The position numbers and the translations under genes are program-made. From JBFWWW01 sp050245975 (GTDB taxonomy: Bacteria > Pseudomonadota > Alphaproteobacteria > Rhizobiales > Hyphomicrobiaceae), in contig JBFWWW010000046.1 of NCBI GenBank assembly GCA_050245975.1, forward strand, positions 1 to 22,374: a stretch of 22,374 nucleotides of DNA. Direction: 5' to 3'. Below, in pieces: positions 1 to 7,016 of this stretch. The notes beneath the pieces were generated by a model. That model did no database searches, was not told the DNA's origin, and saw only the letters and a program-made list of their open reading frames with translations. Within the stretch, counting starts at the first letter, position 1. Each line of letters begins with the position of its first letter.

Positions 1-1366
1 GCTGAGGGCCAAGCTCGCGGAATTCGGCGGTCTCAAGGGCCTGCCGATACACGAGGTCGATCTCAACGCGCGCTACAACATCGGACCTTTCGATCTCGAG
101 CTGATCAACGTCGCGCATTCGATCCCGGAGCCCAACGCGGTGGCGTTGCGGACGCCGCACGGGATGGTGCTGCATACGGGCGATTGGAAGATCGACGCGA
201 CGCCGGTGGTGGGCGCGCCGACCGACGAGGCGCGGCTCAGGGCGCTGGGCTCAGAAGGCGTGGCCGCCATGGTGTGCGATTCCACCAATGCGCTGCGATC
301 GGGCATCTCGCCCTCCGAGTCCGAGGTGGCGCGCACGCTGACCGAGATCATCAAGAGCGCGAAGAAGCGCGTGGTGGTGACGATCTTCGCCTCCAACGTC
401 GGGCGCATCCGCGCCGTCGCCGATGCCGCGCGCGCGGCGGGCCGGCATCTCGTCGTCGCCGGCCGGGCGATGCACCGCATGATCGAGGTGGCGCGCGAGA
501 CCGGCTACCTGCCCAAGGGCCTCAGGTATTTCGACCAGGAACGCTTCAGCGAGTTCGAGGCGCACGAGGTGGTGGCGCTGGTGACGGGCAGCCAGGGCGA
601 GGACCGCGCGGCCCTGGCGCGCATCGCCGCCGGCGAGCATCCGAGCATCAAGCTCGGGCGCGGCGACCTGGTGCTGTTCTCCTCGCGCACGATCCCGGGC
701 AACGAGCGTCCCGTCGGGCGCATCCAGAACCGCCTGGTGGAGGCGGGGTGCGAGCTCGTCACCGACGGCGAGGCGCTCGTGCACGTGACGGGTCACCCGC
801 GCCAGGACGAGCTGCGCCAGATGTACGGCTGGGTGCGGCCGCGCGTGGCGGTGCCCATGCACGGCGAGGCGCGGCACCTGGAGGCACATGCGCAGCTCGC
901 GCGCAAGGCGGGCGTCGAGAAGGTGCTGCGCGTGCGCAACGGCGACGTCGTGCTGCTGGCGCCCGGCGAGCCGACCGTGATCGACGAGGCCCCGGTGGGG
1001 CGCATCTTCCGCGACGGGCGGCTCCTGATCTCCAGCGAGGAGGAGCCGGTGCGCCAGCGCCGGCGGCTCTCGATCGTCGGGATCGTCGTGGTGTCGCTGG
1101 TGCTGTCGGGGCGCGGCGAGCTGGTGGACGAGCCGGGCGTGGTGCTGGATGGCGTACCGGAGGTCGATGGCGAGGACGAGCCGATGCTCGACATCGTGCT
1201 CGACGCGGTCGAGGGGACGCTGAGGAGCATTCCGCCGCAGCGCCGGCGCGACGGCGACATGGTGCGCGAGGCGGTGCGCCGCGCGGTGCGCGCCGCCGTG
1301 CAGCACGCGTGGGGCAAGCGGCCGGTGGTGAAAGTGCTGCTGACGCGGCTTTCGGGCAAGGGTTAG
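1..1366 (+). CDS. rnj: Ribonuclease J, C-terminal part (5' end outside window)
   Basis: The reading frame is open from base 2 and stops at TAG 1364-1366, giving 454 residues of a protein that is usually about 555, so roughly 100 N-terminal residues, including the HxHxDH zinc motif, lie upstream. RNase J is a metallo-beta-lactamase/beta-CASP RNase with endo- and 5'-3' exonuclease activity in RNA processing and decay. Family marks visible here, counted from the window edge, are AHSIPE (38-43), HTGDWKID (58-65) with the metal-binding Asp, the VCDSTNA segment (91-97), and further down FSSRTIPGNE, VHVTGHPRQDELRQMY and VPMHGEARHL, the beta-CASP and C-terminal MBL motifs. The last about 110 residues are the usual variable C-terminal domain. 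The next gene, mce, follows after 38 nt. Family assignment is firm. The position after nuo/birA that is usual in Rhizobiales cannot be checked here. Confidence 0.95.
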   Translation, partial: LRAKLAEFGGLKGLPIHEVDLNARYNIGPFDLELINVAHSIPEPNAVALRTPHGMVLHTGDWKIDATPVVGAPTDEARLRALGSEGVAAMVCDSTNALRSGISPSESEVARTLTEIIKSAKKRVVVTIFASNVGRIRAVADAARAAGRHLVVAGRAMHRMIEVARETGYLPKGLRYFDQERFSEFEAHEVVALVTGSQGEDRAALARIAAGEHPSIKLGRGDLVLFSSRTIPGNERPVGRIQNRLVEAGCELVTDGEALVHVTGHPRQDELRQMYGWVRPRVAVPMHGEARHLEAHAQLARKAGVEKVLRVRNGDVVLLAPGEPTVIDEAPVGRIFRDGRLLISSEEEPVRQRRRLSIVGIVVVSLVLSGRGELVDEPGVVLDGVPEVDGEDEPMLDIVLDAVEGTLRSIPPQRRRDGDMVREAVRRAVRAAVQHAWGKRPVVKVLLTRLSGKG

Positions 1367-1392
1367 ACGGCGCGGACTTAGACGGGGCGGAC
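1363..1392 (+). repeat. 15-bp tandem duplication carrying the RNase J stop codon
   Basis: Two 15-bp units (1363-1377 and 1378-1392) are identical except for one base at unit position 9 (C versus G). Each begins TTAGACGG, so the RNase J stop TAG at 1364-1366 is duplicated in frame at 1379-1381. The duplication fills most of the gap to the mce Shine-Dalgarno sequence (AGGGAG, 1393-1398). It looks like a recent slippage event. Function, if any, is unknown. Confidence 0.85.
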
Positions 1393-1404
1393 AGGGAGAC
1401 AGCC

Positions 1405-1809
1405 ATGATCGGCCGACTGAACCACGTCGCCATTGCGGTGCCGAATCTGGCCGCGGGGACAGCCGTCTACGCCGGAGCGCTGGGGGCCAAGGTGTCCGCG
1501 CCGCTGCCGCAGCCCGAGCACGGCGTGACGGTCGTGTTCGTCGAGCTGCCCAACACCAAGATCGAGCTGCTGGAGCCGCTGGGCGATGCCTCGCCCATCG
1601 CGGGCTTCCTTGCCCGCAACCCGCAGGGCGGCATTCATCACCTGTGCTATGAGGTCGCAGACATCATTGCCGCGCGCGACGAGCTGAAGGCCCGCGGCGC
1701 GCGCGTTCTGGGCGATGGCGAGCCGAAAACCGGCGCGCACGGCAAGCCGGTGCTGTTCTTGCACCCGAAGGATTTCTGCGGCACGCTGGTGGAGCTGGAG
1801 CAGGTCTGA
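1405..1809 (+). CDS. mce: Methylmalonyl-CoA epimerase
   Basis: This is a 134-residue protein of the vicinal oxygen chelate (glyoxalase/bleomycin resistance) fold. The family interconverts (R)- and (S)-methylmalonyl-CoA in the propionyl-CoA to succinyl-CoA route. The N-terminus LNHVAIAVPNL places the first metal-binding His at residue 7; GGIHHLCYEV gives His78/His79 in the second half; GTLVELEQ at the C-terminus gives Glu130. Together they match the His/His/Glu metal site of the family, and length is normal. ATG 1405 is supported by AGGGAG ending 6 nt upstream and by the conserved N-terminus starting immediately. A longer open frame runs in from inside RNase J, but only the part from 1405 is conserved. 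The gene lies 38 nt after RNase J and is probably cotranscribed with it and with DUF1467. No methylmalonyl-CoA mutase or propionyl-CoA carboxylase is in the window. Confidence 0.93.
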   Translation: MIGRLNHVAIAVPNLAAGTAVYAGALGAKVSAPLPQPEHGVTVVFVELPNTKIELLEPLGDASPIAGFLARNPQGGIHHLCYEVADIIAARDELKARGARVLGDGEPKTGAHGKPVLFLHPKDFCGTLVELEQV

Positions 1810-1881
1810 TCCTGGCGCTTCCGCTCTGTTCGAACACGATTTGGCAGAGCGCCGTCACCCGCGCCATCCCGGAGCCAACCG

Positions 1882-2151
1882 ATGTCCTGGTCGTTCGCCT
1901 TTGCGATCTATTTCGTCCTGTGGTGGACGGTGCTGTTCGCCGTGCTGCCGCTGGGCGTGCGGACGCAGGACGAGGCGGGCGACGTGGTGCCGGGCACGCC
2001 CGGCAGCGCGCCGGTGCACCCGAGGCTCGTCCGGGTAGCGCTCATCACGACGGTGGTGTCGACGGTGATCTTCGGTGTCGTCTGGGGCGCCATCGATATC
2101 GGCTGGCTGGACATCTCGTCCATCCGTCCGCCGTTGCCGGTCCAGGAATAG
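1882..2151 (+). CDS. DUF1467 family small membrane protein
   Basis: This 89-residue protein has two predicted membrane segments, about residues 5-26 (AFAIYFVLWWTVLFAVLPLG) and 50-72, separated by a polar loop. The opening SWSFAFAIYFVLWWTVLFAVLPLGVRTQ pattern, with the loop containing QDEAGDVVPGTPGSAP, is characteristic of DUF1467, a family of unknown function found almost only in alphaproteobacteria. It commonly sits directly after methylmalonyl-CoA epimerase, as it does here (72 nt gap). Start ATG 1882 has GGAG at 1870-1873, 8 nt upstream. The role is not known; a helper in an inner-membrane complex is possible, but nothing in the sequence shows it. Confidence 0.88.
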   Translation: MSWSFAFAIYFVLWWTVLFAVLPLGVRTQDEAGDVVPGTPGSAPVHPRLVRVALITTVVSTVIFGVVWGAIDIGWLDISSIRPPLPVQE

Positions 2152-2162
2152 GCGAGGCCGGC

Positions 2163-2212
2163 GTCACATCAGGACTCACATCAGGGACTCACGCCAGGGG
2201 CTCACGTCAGCG
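2163..2212 (-). repeat. 12-13-bp imperfect tandem array at the SDR stop codon
   Basis: There are four imperfect units on the + strand: 2163-2174, 2175-2187, 2188-2200 and 2201-2212. The consensus is CTCACRTCAGGG, with changes mainly at positions 6-7 and at the end of the unit. The last unit contains the stop codon (TGA at 2204-2202) of the minus-strand SDR gene. Reading that gene's frame onward, further in-frame TGAs occur at 2183-2181 and 2171-2169, created by the repeats. The array fills the space between the convergent DUF1467 and SDR genes. Confidence 0.8.
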
Positions 2213-2954
2213 ATTGGCCGCCATCGACGACGATCGTCTGCCCCGTGATCCAGCTTGCCATGTCGCTCGCCAGGAAGAGCGCGACGGTCGCGATCTCCTC
2301 CGGCGCGCCGAGGCGGCCCCAGGGGATGCTGCGCAGGATCCCATCATAGAGCTTGCGGTTGTCGCGCCGGGCGATGTCCCAGACGCCGCCCGGGAACTCG
2401 ATGGAGCCCGGCGCGATGGCGTTGACGCGGATGCGGCGTGCGGCGAGCGAGAGACCCTGGGTCATCGTGTACTGGATGAGCGCGGCCTTGACGGCGCCGT
2501 AGGGCGGCGTGCGCGCGCTGGGCTGCAGGCCCGAGATGGACGAGATGTGGATGATGGCGCCGCGGCCGGACTTTTCGAGAAACGGCAGCGCCGCGTGCGA
2601 GGCGCGCACGCTCGCCATCAGGTCGACGTTGACGCTGGCGCCCCAGCCGGTCTCGTCGTCGGTGCGGCCGAAGCCCGAGGCGTTGTTGATGAGCACATCG
2701 ATGCCGCCGAGCGCACGCGCCGCGTCCTGGACGTACGCCGTGACGGCGGCACCGTCGGCCAGATCGCAACGCGCGGCGTGGACCCGCGTGCCGTGAGGCG
2801 CAAGATCGGCCTCGGCCGCCTTCAACGCCTCGGCGCCGCGGGCGCAGATGGAGACGTTAGCGCCTGCCGCGGCGAACGCGAGCGCGATCGCGCGGCCGAT
2901 GCCGCGGCTGCCGCCGGCAACGACGACGTTGCGGTCCTTGAAGGAAATCTGCAT
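2202..2954 (-). CDS. SDR family NAD(P)-dependent oxidoreductase
   Basis: This is a 250-residue classical short-chain dehydrogenase/reductase. The Rossmann cofactor motif is AGGSRGIG (residues 13-20). NNAS lies at 90-93, the structural Asn at 109 (SVNVDL), and the catalytic Ser139-Tyr152-Lys156 triad in HISSISG and PYGAVKAAL. APGSI (181-185) and the C-terminal ITGQTIVVDGGQSL are standard. The Arg at the GGSRGIG position suggests, but does not prove, a preference for NADP(H). Start ATG 2954 follows GAGG about 6 nt upstream. Substrate cannot be told from sequence; 3-ketoacyl-ACP reductase-like and alcohol dehydrogenases share these motifs. It lies 75 nt after epmB on the same strand and may share its transcript, but it has no known link to EF-P modification. 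Its 3' end runs into a tandem repeat array. Confidence 0.93.
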   Translation of the reverse strand: MQISFKDRNVVVAGGSRGIGRAIALAFAAAGANVSICARGAEALKAAEADLAPHGTRVHAARCDLADGAAVTAYVQDAARALGGIDVLINNASGFGRTDDETGWGASVNVDLMASVRASHAALPFLEKSGRGAIIHISSISGLQPSARTPPYGAVKAALIQYTMTQGLSLAARRIRVNAIAPGSIEFPGGVWDIARRDNRKLYDGILRSIPWGRLGAPEEIATVALFLASDMASWITGQTIVVDGGQSLT

Positions 2955-3029
2955 CGGTGCCTCGTCGGAAGATGAGCCGGAGGGAGGATAGGCGCAGGCC
3001 GCTGCGGGCGTCCACCGCGTCGGCTGCGG

Positions 3030-4112
3030 TCATTCGCGCCCCGGCCAGTCGTGCGCCGAGCCGGTGAAGTCGGTGACGCGGCCCGCCCCGGCGTCGAGAT
3101 AGGCAGGTCCGATGGGCACCTTGCCGTGACCGCCGGGGATGTCGAGCACGTAGGTCGGCTGGGCGAGCCCGGAGAGGCGGCCGCGCAGCGCCCGCATCAG
3201 CGCCTGGCCTTCCGCGACCGGGACATGGAAGCGGGCGGTGCCGGGCGCGCGGTCGAGCTGGTGCAGGTAGTAGGGACGCACGCGCATCTCGACGAAGGCG
3301 CGCATGAGGGCTGCGAGCGTGTCGGCATCGTCGTTGATGCCGCGCAGCAGGACCGTCTGGCTGACGAGCGCGATCCCGGCATCGCCGAGGCGCAGGCAGG
3401 CGGCGCGTGCCGCCGGCGTGATCTCGCGCGGGTGATTGGCGTGGATGCCGACGTAGACGGTGGTATCGGACGTCGCGAGGGCCGCCGCAAGCGCTGGCGT
3501 GATGCGTCCGGGATCGACGACGGGCACGCGCGTGTGCCAGCGCAGGACCTTGACGTGGCCGACGGCGGCGAGGCGCTGCGTCACCTCGGCGATGCGGCGC
3601 GGCGACAGCATGAGCGGGTCGCCGCCGGTCATGATGACTTCCCAGATCTGCGGCCGCGCGGCGATATAGGCGAGGGCCGCGTCGAGATCGGACGCGTGCA
3701 GCGGCGGGGCGCCGGGGCCGACGCTCTCGCGGCGGAAGCAGAAGCGGCAGTAGACCGGACAGGCGGCGGTGAGTTTCAGCAGCACGCGGTCGGCATGGCG
3801 GTGCACGATCCCCGGCACGGGCGAATGGGGGCCATCGCCGATCGGGTCCGGGTGCTCGCCGGGCGCGGGTTCGAGCTCGGCGGCGGAGGGGACGAACTGC
3901 AGGGCGATGGGATCGGCGGCATCGGAGCGGTCGATGAGGGCCGCCATCGTCGGCGTGACGGCGACGGCATAGCGCGCCGCGACCGCCTCGAGCGCTGCCG
4001 CGGAGCTGGCCGGCACGAGGCCGGCAGCGACAAGGTCGGGCAGCGTCCGCAGCGTGTGCGGAACGGCAGGCAGGCGCACGGGGGAGGCTGTCGCGGCTGT
4101 TACGGTTGTCAT
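3030..4112 (-). CDS. epmB: EF-P lysine 2,3-aminomutase (EpmB/KamA-like radical SAM enzyme)
   Basis: This 360-residue radical SAM, PLP-dependent enzyme is of the lysine 2,3-aminomutase family. The [4Fe-4S]/SAM motif CPVYCRFC gives Cys118, Cys122 and Cys125, followed by FRRE. VIMTGGDPLML (159-169), RWHTRVPVVDP (191-201), GIHANHP (222-228), SQTVLLRGIN (251-260) and RPYYLHQLD (279-287) are family blocks. Near the C-terminus YVLDIPGGHGK (321-331) supplies the candidate PLP-binding Lys331 and resembles true KamA enzymes more than the E. coli EpmB tail as I remember it. The start is ATG 4112: it overlaps the epmA stop as ATGA (4112-4109) and has GGGAG just upstream, so a start at 4145 inside epmA is rejected. 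Next to epmA and efp, the role is almost certainly making (R)-beta-lysine for EF-P Lys34. Free beta-lysine synthesis remains possible. Confidence 0.92.
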   Translation of the reverse strand: MTTVTAATASPVRLPAVPHTLRTLPDLVAAGLVPASSAAALEAVAARYAVAVTPTMAALIDRSDAADPIALQFVPSAAELEPAPGEHPDPIGDGPHSPVPGIVHRHADRVLLKLTAACPVYCRFCFRRESVGPGAPPLHASDLDAALAYIAARPQIWEVIMTGGDPLMLSPRRIAEVTQRLAAVGHVKVLRWHTRVPVVDPGRITPALAAALATSDTTVYVGIHANHPREITPAARAACLRLGDAGIALVSQTVLLRGINDDADTLAALMRAFVEMRVRPYYLHQLDRAPGTARFHVPVAEGQALMRALRGRLSGLAQPTYVLDIPGGHGKVPIGPAYLDAGAGRVTDFTGSAHDWPGRE

Positions 4113-5164
4113 GGGGCATCTCCCGCCGGTGTCACAGGGGTCCACAGGACCTGCTCGATCCGGGGAGCGCCCGTGGCGAGCATCACGAGACGATCGAAGC
4201 CCAGTGCCGCGCCGCTTGCCGGCGGCATGGCGTCGAGCGCCGAGAGGAAATCCTCGTCGATCGGATAGCGCTCGCCGTAGACGCGCGCCTTCTCGCTCAT
4301 CTCGGCCTCAAGGCGGCGGCGCTGCTCGGCGCTGTCGGTCAGCTCGCCGAAGGCGTTGGCAAGCTCGACGCCGGCAGCGAACAGCTCGAAGCGTTCGGCA
4401 AAGCGCGCATCGGCGGGTTGCCGGCGGGCGAGGGCGGCGGATGCGGCGGGATAGGCGTCGAGGATGCTGGCTCGGCCGTTGCCCAACTCGGGCTCGACGC
4501 GCTGGACGAGGATGCGGCTGAAGATGTCGCTCCAGGTGTCGTCGGCCGCGACACGGATGCCGGCCGCCGCGGCCCGGCGGGCGAGCCCATCGCGATCGGG
4601 GCCGTCGGAGGCGAGCGTCGCGGCGAGATCGATGCCGGCGAAACGGCGGCAGGCCTCCGCGACGGTGATACGTTCGGGTGCCAGCATCGGGTCAGCCGAT
4701 CGATCGCCATGCGAGAGGAGCGCCGAGCCGGCCGCGGACGCCGCAACGCGCAGCAGGGCGGCGCAATCCTGCATCAGGGTCTCGTAGGGCTCGCCGGCCC
4801 GATACCATTCGAGCATCGTGAATTCGGGATGGTGCAGGGGACCCTGCTCGCGGTTGCGGAAGACGCGCGCGAACGTGAACAGGCGCCGCTCGCCGGCGGC
4901 CAGCAGCTTCTTGCAGGCGAACTCCGGCGACGTGTGCAGGTAGCGGGGCGCGGCCGTGCCGTCCGGGGCCAGAAGGTCGGCCCGCAGGGCATGCAGGTGG
5001 GCCTCGTTGCCCGGCGAGACCTGAAGTGCGGCCGTCTCGACCTCGACGAACCCGTGCGCCTCGAACCAGTCGGCAACGGCCCGGCGGATGCGCCGGCGCG
5101 CCGCCAGGAACGGCTGCCGGTCGGCATATCTATCGGGCCGCCACCAGGAAGACGCCTGCACCAT
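4109..5164 (-). CDS. epmA: EF-P lysine lysyltransferase EpmA (GenX/PoxA)
   Basis: This 351-residue class II aminoacyl-tRNA-synthetase-like protein lacks the anticodon-binding domain, as EpmA does. It attaches (R)-beta-lysine to a conserved Lys of elongation factor P. Motif 1 region: FVEVETAALQ (39-48), then LHTSPEF (76-82). Motif 2: FARVFRNREQGPLHHPEFTM (98-117), then LEWYR (118-122). The ATP and lysine site: ELANAFGELTD (267-277). Motif 3: SGAALGFDRLVML (317-329). ATG 5164 is preferred because the family N-terminus, ASSWWRP here and ASWQP in E. coli, begins right after it. A GTG at 5212 would add 16 residues and shows no ribosome site. The stop TGA overlaps the epmB start in ATGA, giving translational coupling. 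efp is divergent 145 bp away. Confidence 0.93.
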   Translation of the reverse strand: MVQASSWWRPDRYADRQPFLAARRRIRRAVADWFEAHGFVEVETAALQVSPGNEAHLHALRADLLAPDGTAAPRYLHTSPEFACKKLLAAGERRLFTFARVFRNREQGPLHHPEFTMLEWYRAGEPYETLMQDCAALLRVAASAAGSALLSHGDRSADPMLAPERITVAEACRRFAGIDLAATLASDGPDRDGLARRAAAAGIRVAADDTWSDIFSRILVQRVEPELGNGRASILDAYPAASAALARRQPADARFAERFELFAAGVELANAFGELTDSAEQRRRLEAEMSEKARVYGERYPIDEDFLSALDAMPPASGAALGFDRLVMLATGAPRIEQVLWTPVTPAGDAP

Positions 5165-5199
5165 GGGAAGATGGTCCGCACCGGATGTGTCGCTGCCGC

Positions 5200-5228
5200 T
5201 TGGCCGCGGCACAAGAAGCGGCTATGAA
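5200..5228 (+). promoter_or_regulatory. Candidate sigma-70-like promoter for efp
   Basis: TTGGCC at 5200-5205 and TATGAA at 5223-5228 are separated by 17 bp, each matching four of six consensus bases. The site lies in the 145-bp divergent gap between epmA and efp, 82 bp before the efp GTG. It is a plausible housekeeping promoter, but in sequence this GC-rich such partial matches arise by chance and no transcript start is known. Confidence 0.3.
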
Positions 5229-5309
5229 GCGGCCAAACGTGCCGAGGCCATGTCCGCGCAACGCGGGCCGTGCGGGCTTCGCAAGACCCTGGAACGACGG
5301 AGAACAGCG

Positions 5310-5879
5310 GTGGTGAAGGTTATTGCAAGCTCGGTGCGCAAAGGCAACGTGATCGAGATCGACGGCAAGCTGTGCGTGGTGATGAAAGCCGAGAACATTC
5401 ATCCCGGCAAGGGAACGCCGGTGACCCACCTCGACATGCGCCGCATCTCGGACGGCGTGAAGATCACGGAACGCTACCGCACCACGGAGCAGGTCGAGCG
5501 CGCCTACCTCGACGAGAAGACCTACAACTATCTGTACGAGGACGATACCGGCTACACGTTCATGGAGCCGGAGACCTACGACCAGATCACCGTGCCGAAG
5601 GACGTGCTCGGCGAGCAGGCGGTGTACCTGCAGGAGAGCATGCCGGTTTCGATCAGCCTGCACGAAGGGGTGCCGATCGCGGTCGAACTGCCGCAGCGGG
5701 CGACGTTCGAGATCGTCGAGGCGGATCCCGTCGTGAAGGGACAGACGGCGTCCTCGTCCTACAAGCCCGCCGTGCTTTCGAACGGCCAGCGCGTGATGGT
5801 GCCGCCGCACATCACGGCCGGCACCCGGGTCGTCGTCATGACGGCCGACGGCTCCTACGTGGAGCGGGCAAAGGACTGA
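5310..5879 (+). CDS. efp: Elongation factor P
   Basis: This 189-residue EF-P relieves ribosome stalling at polyproline stretches. It has the usual three beta-barrel domains: the N-terminal KOW-like domain with HPGKGTP, a middle domain with YTFMEPETYDQ, and a C-terminal OB domain with ADPVVKGQTASSSYKPA and a VPPHITAGTRVVV strand. The tip of domain I carries the modified lysine. With GTG 5310 as start it is exactly Lys34, the number used in E. coli, which supports this start over the adjacent GTG at 5313. GGAG at 5299-5302 sits 7 nt upstream. The open frame extends to 5088 inside antisense epmA, but that extension is not conserved. Divergent epmA-epmB encode the enzymes that beta-lysylate this Lys. 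EpmC hydroxylase is not in the window and is not essential for function. Confidence 0.96.
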   Translation: MVKVIASSVRKGNVIEIDGKLCVVMKAENIHPGKGTPVTHLDMRRISDGVKITERYRTTEQVERAYLDEKTYNYLYEDDTGYTFMEPETYDQITVPKDVLGEQAVYLQESMPVSISLHEGVPIAVELPQRATFEIVEADPVVKGQTASSSYKPAVLSNGQRVMVPPHITAGTRVVVMTADGSYVERAKD

Positions 5880-5886
5880 CCCGCCT

Positions 5887-6816
5887 TCAGCCCGACGTGC
5901 CCGTCACGACCTCGAGATTGTAGCGGTCGGAGGGCGGGGCAACGAGGTCGAAGGACATGCGCAGCGCAACCGCCAGCACGAGAATGGCGAGCAGCGCGCG
6001 CAACTGCTCGGCGCCCATGCGCTGTCCGATCTGCACGCCGAACTGGGCGCCGATGACGCCCCCCACCATCAGCGGGACGGCAAGCAGCAGGTCGACCGAA
6101 TGGTTCTGCGTCGCCTGCAGGATGGTGGCGAAGGCGGTCACGAAAATGATCTGGAAGCCGGAGGTGCCGAGCGCGGTGCGGGTCGGCATGCGCAGCATGT
6201 AGATCAGCGCGGGGATCAGCACGAAACCGCCGCCGATGCCCATGATCGCCGTCAGCAGGCCGACGAAGGAGCCGATGACGAGGGGCGGGATGGCGCTGAC
6301 ATACAGCTTGGAGGCGACGAAGCGCTGCTTGAAGGGCAGGCGTTCGGCCCAGGTGTGCTGGCCGGCGCGGCGCGTGCTCGACGTCGGCGAGACCTTGGCC
6401 TTGCGCAGCGCCCGCAGGCTTTCAATCAGCATCAGGCCGCCGATCACGCCCAGCATGACGACATAGGTCAGCGAGATGAACAGGTCGAGCTGGCCCAGCG
6501 CCTTCAGGAGCTGCTGGATCTTGATGCCGAGAATGACGCCGGCGATGCCGCCCGCGATCAGGAAGGCGCCCATCTTGACGTCGACGTTGCCGCGGTACCA
6601 TTGCGCCTGCACGCCGGAAACGGAGGCGGCAACCACCTGGCTCGCGCCGGTGCCGACGGCGACGGCCGGCGGGACGCCGAGAAACATGAGCAGCGGCGTC
6701 ATGATGAACCCGCCGCCGACGCCGAACATGCCCGACAGGATGCCGATGGCCAGACCCATGCCGAGGAGCAAGGCCAGGTTGATGGGAATGTGGGCGATCG
6801 GCAGATAGAGCGACAT
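5887..6816 (-). CDS. Sulfite exporter TauE/SafE family permease
   Basis: This 309-residue polytopic membrane protein has about eight hydrophobic segments. It shows the internal duplication typical of the family (formerly DUF81): LSGMFGVGGGFIMTPLLM (27-44) in the first half is echoed by LTAIMGIGGGFVLIPALI (188-205) in the second, each followed by a GTG or GTS segment (55-58, 217-219). A cytoplasmic Arg/Lys-rich loop lies near 137-170. The start ATG 6816 (MSLYLPIAHIP) precedes the first membrane segment; a frame extension to 6972 is Arg-rich and unlike a protein terminus, so it is rejected. Family members move sulfite, sulfoacetate or other organosulfur anions, but the substrate here is unknown. 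It is convergent with efp (7 bp gap) and divergent from the RraA-like gene; no sulfur-metabolism genes are adjacent. Confidence 0.88.
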   Translation of the reverse strand: MSLYLPIAHIPINLALLLGMGLAIGILSGMFGVGGGFIMTPLLMFLGVPPAVAVGTGASQVVAASVSGVQAQWYRGNVDVKMGAFLIAGGIAGVILGIKIQQLLKALGQLDLFISLTYVVMLGVIGGLMLIESLRALRKAKVSPTSSTRRAGQHTWAERLPFKQRFVASKLYVSAIPPLVIGSFVGLLTAIMGIGGGFVLIPALIYMLRMPTRTALGTSGFQIIFVTAFATILQATQNHSVDLLLAVPLMVGGVIGAQFGVQIGQRMGAEQLRALLAILVLAVALRMSFDLVAPPSDRYNLEVVTGTSG

Positions 6817-6920
6817 GCAACGTCTTCTTGCGTTCTGGTCGTGGGGACTGCGAGAACGGCTGCGGGCAGAGCGGCGACGTCCAGTCCGACCGGCGGAACG
6901 GCAAAGAGGGAAGCCCTGCG

Positions 6921-6952
6921 GGCGAACCGGTGCTAGGATTTCGCCGGGCACC
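6921..6952. other. Two interleaved inverted repeats in the tauE-rraA divergent gap
   Basis: GGCGAA (6921-6926) pairs with TTCGCC (6940-6945), while GGTGC (6929-6933), inside that loop, pairs with GCACC (6948-6952), outside it. The arrangement could fold as an H-type pseudoknot in RNA, or be two overlapping dyads in DNA. It lies 65-96 bp before the RraA-like ATG. Short GC-rich dyads are common by chance. Confidence 0.25.
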
Positions 6953-7016
6953 CGACGTAGCATGATCGGCACTCCCTGTCTGCCCCAATGACGGCACTGC
7001 GACCGGAGGACACGAA

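Noticed and set aside
184..1809. A 541-residue open frame seeming to fuse RNase J sequence with methylmalonyl-CoA epimerase
   Set aside because: The part before 1405 is an Arg/Ala/Gly-rich out-of-frame translation of RNase J. Only the C-terminal 134 residues are a real protein, and they have their own ribosome site.
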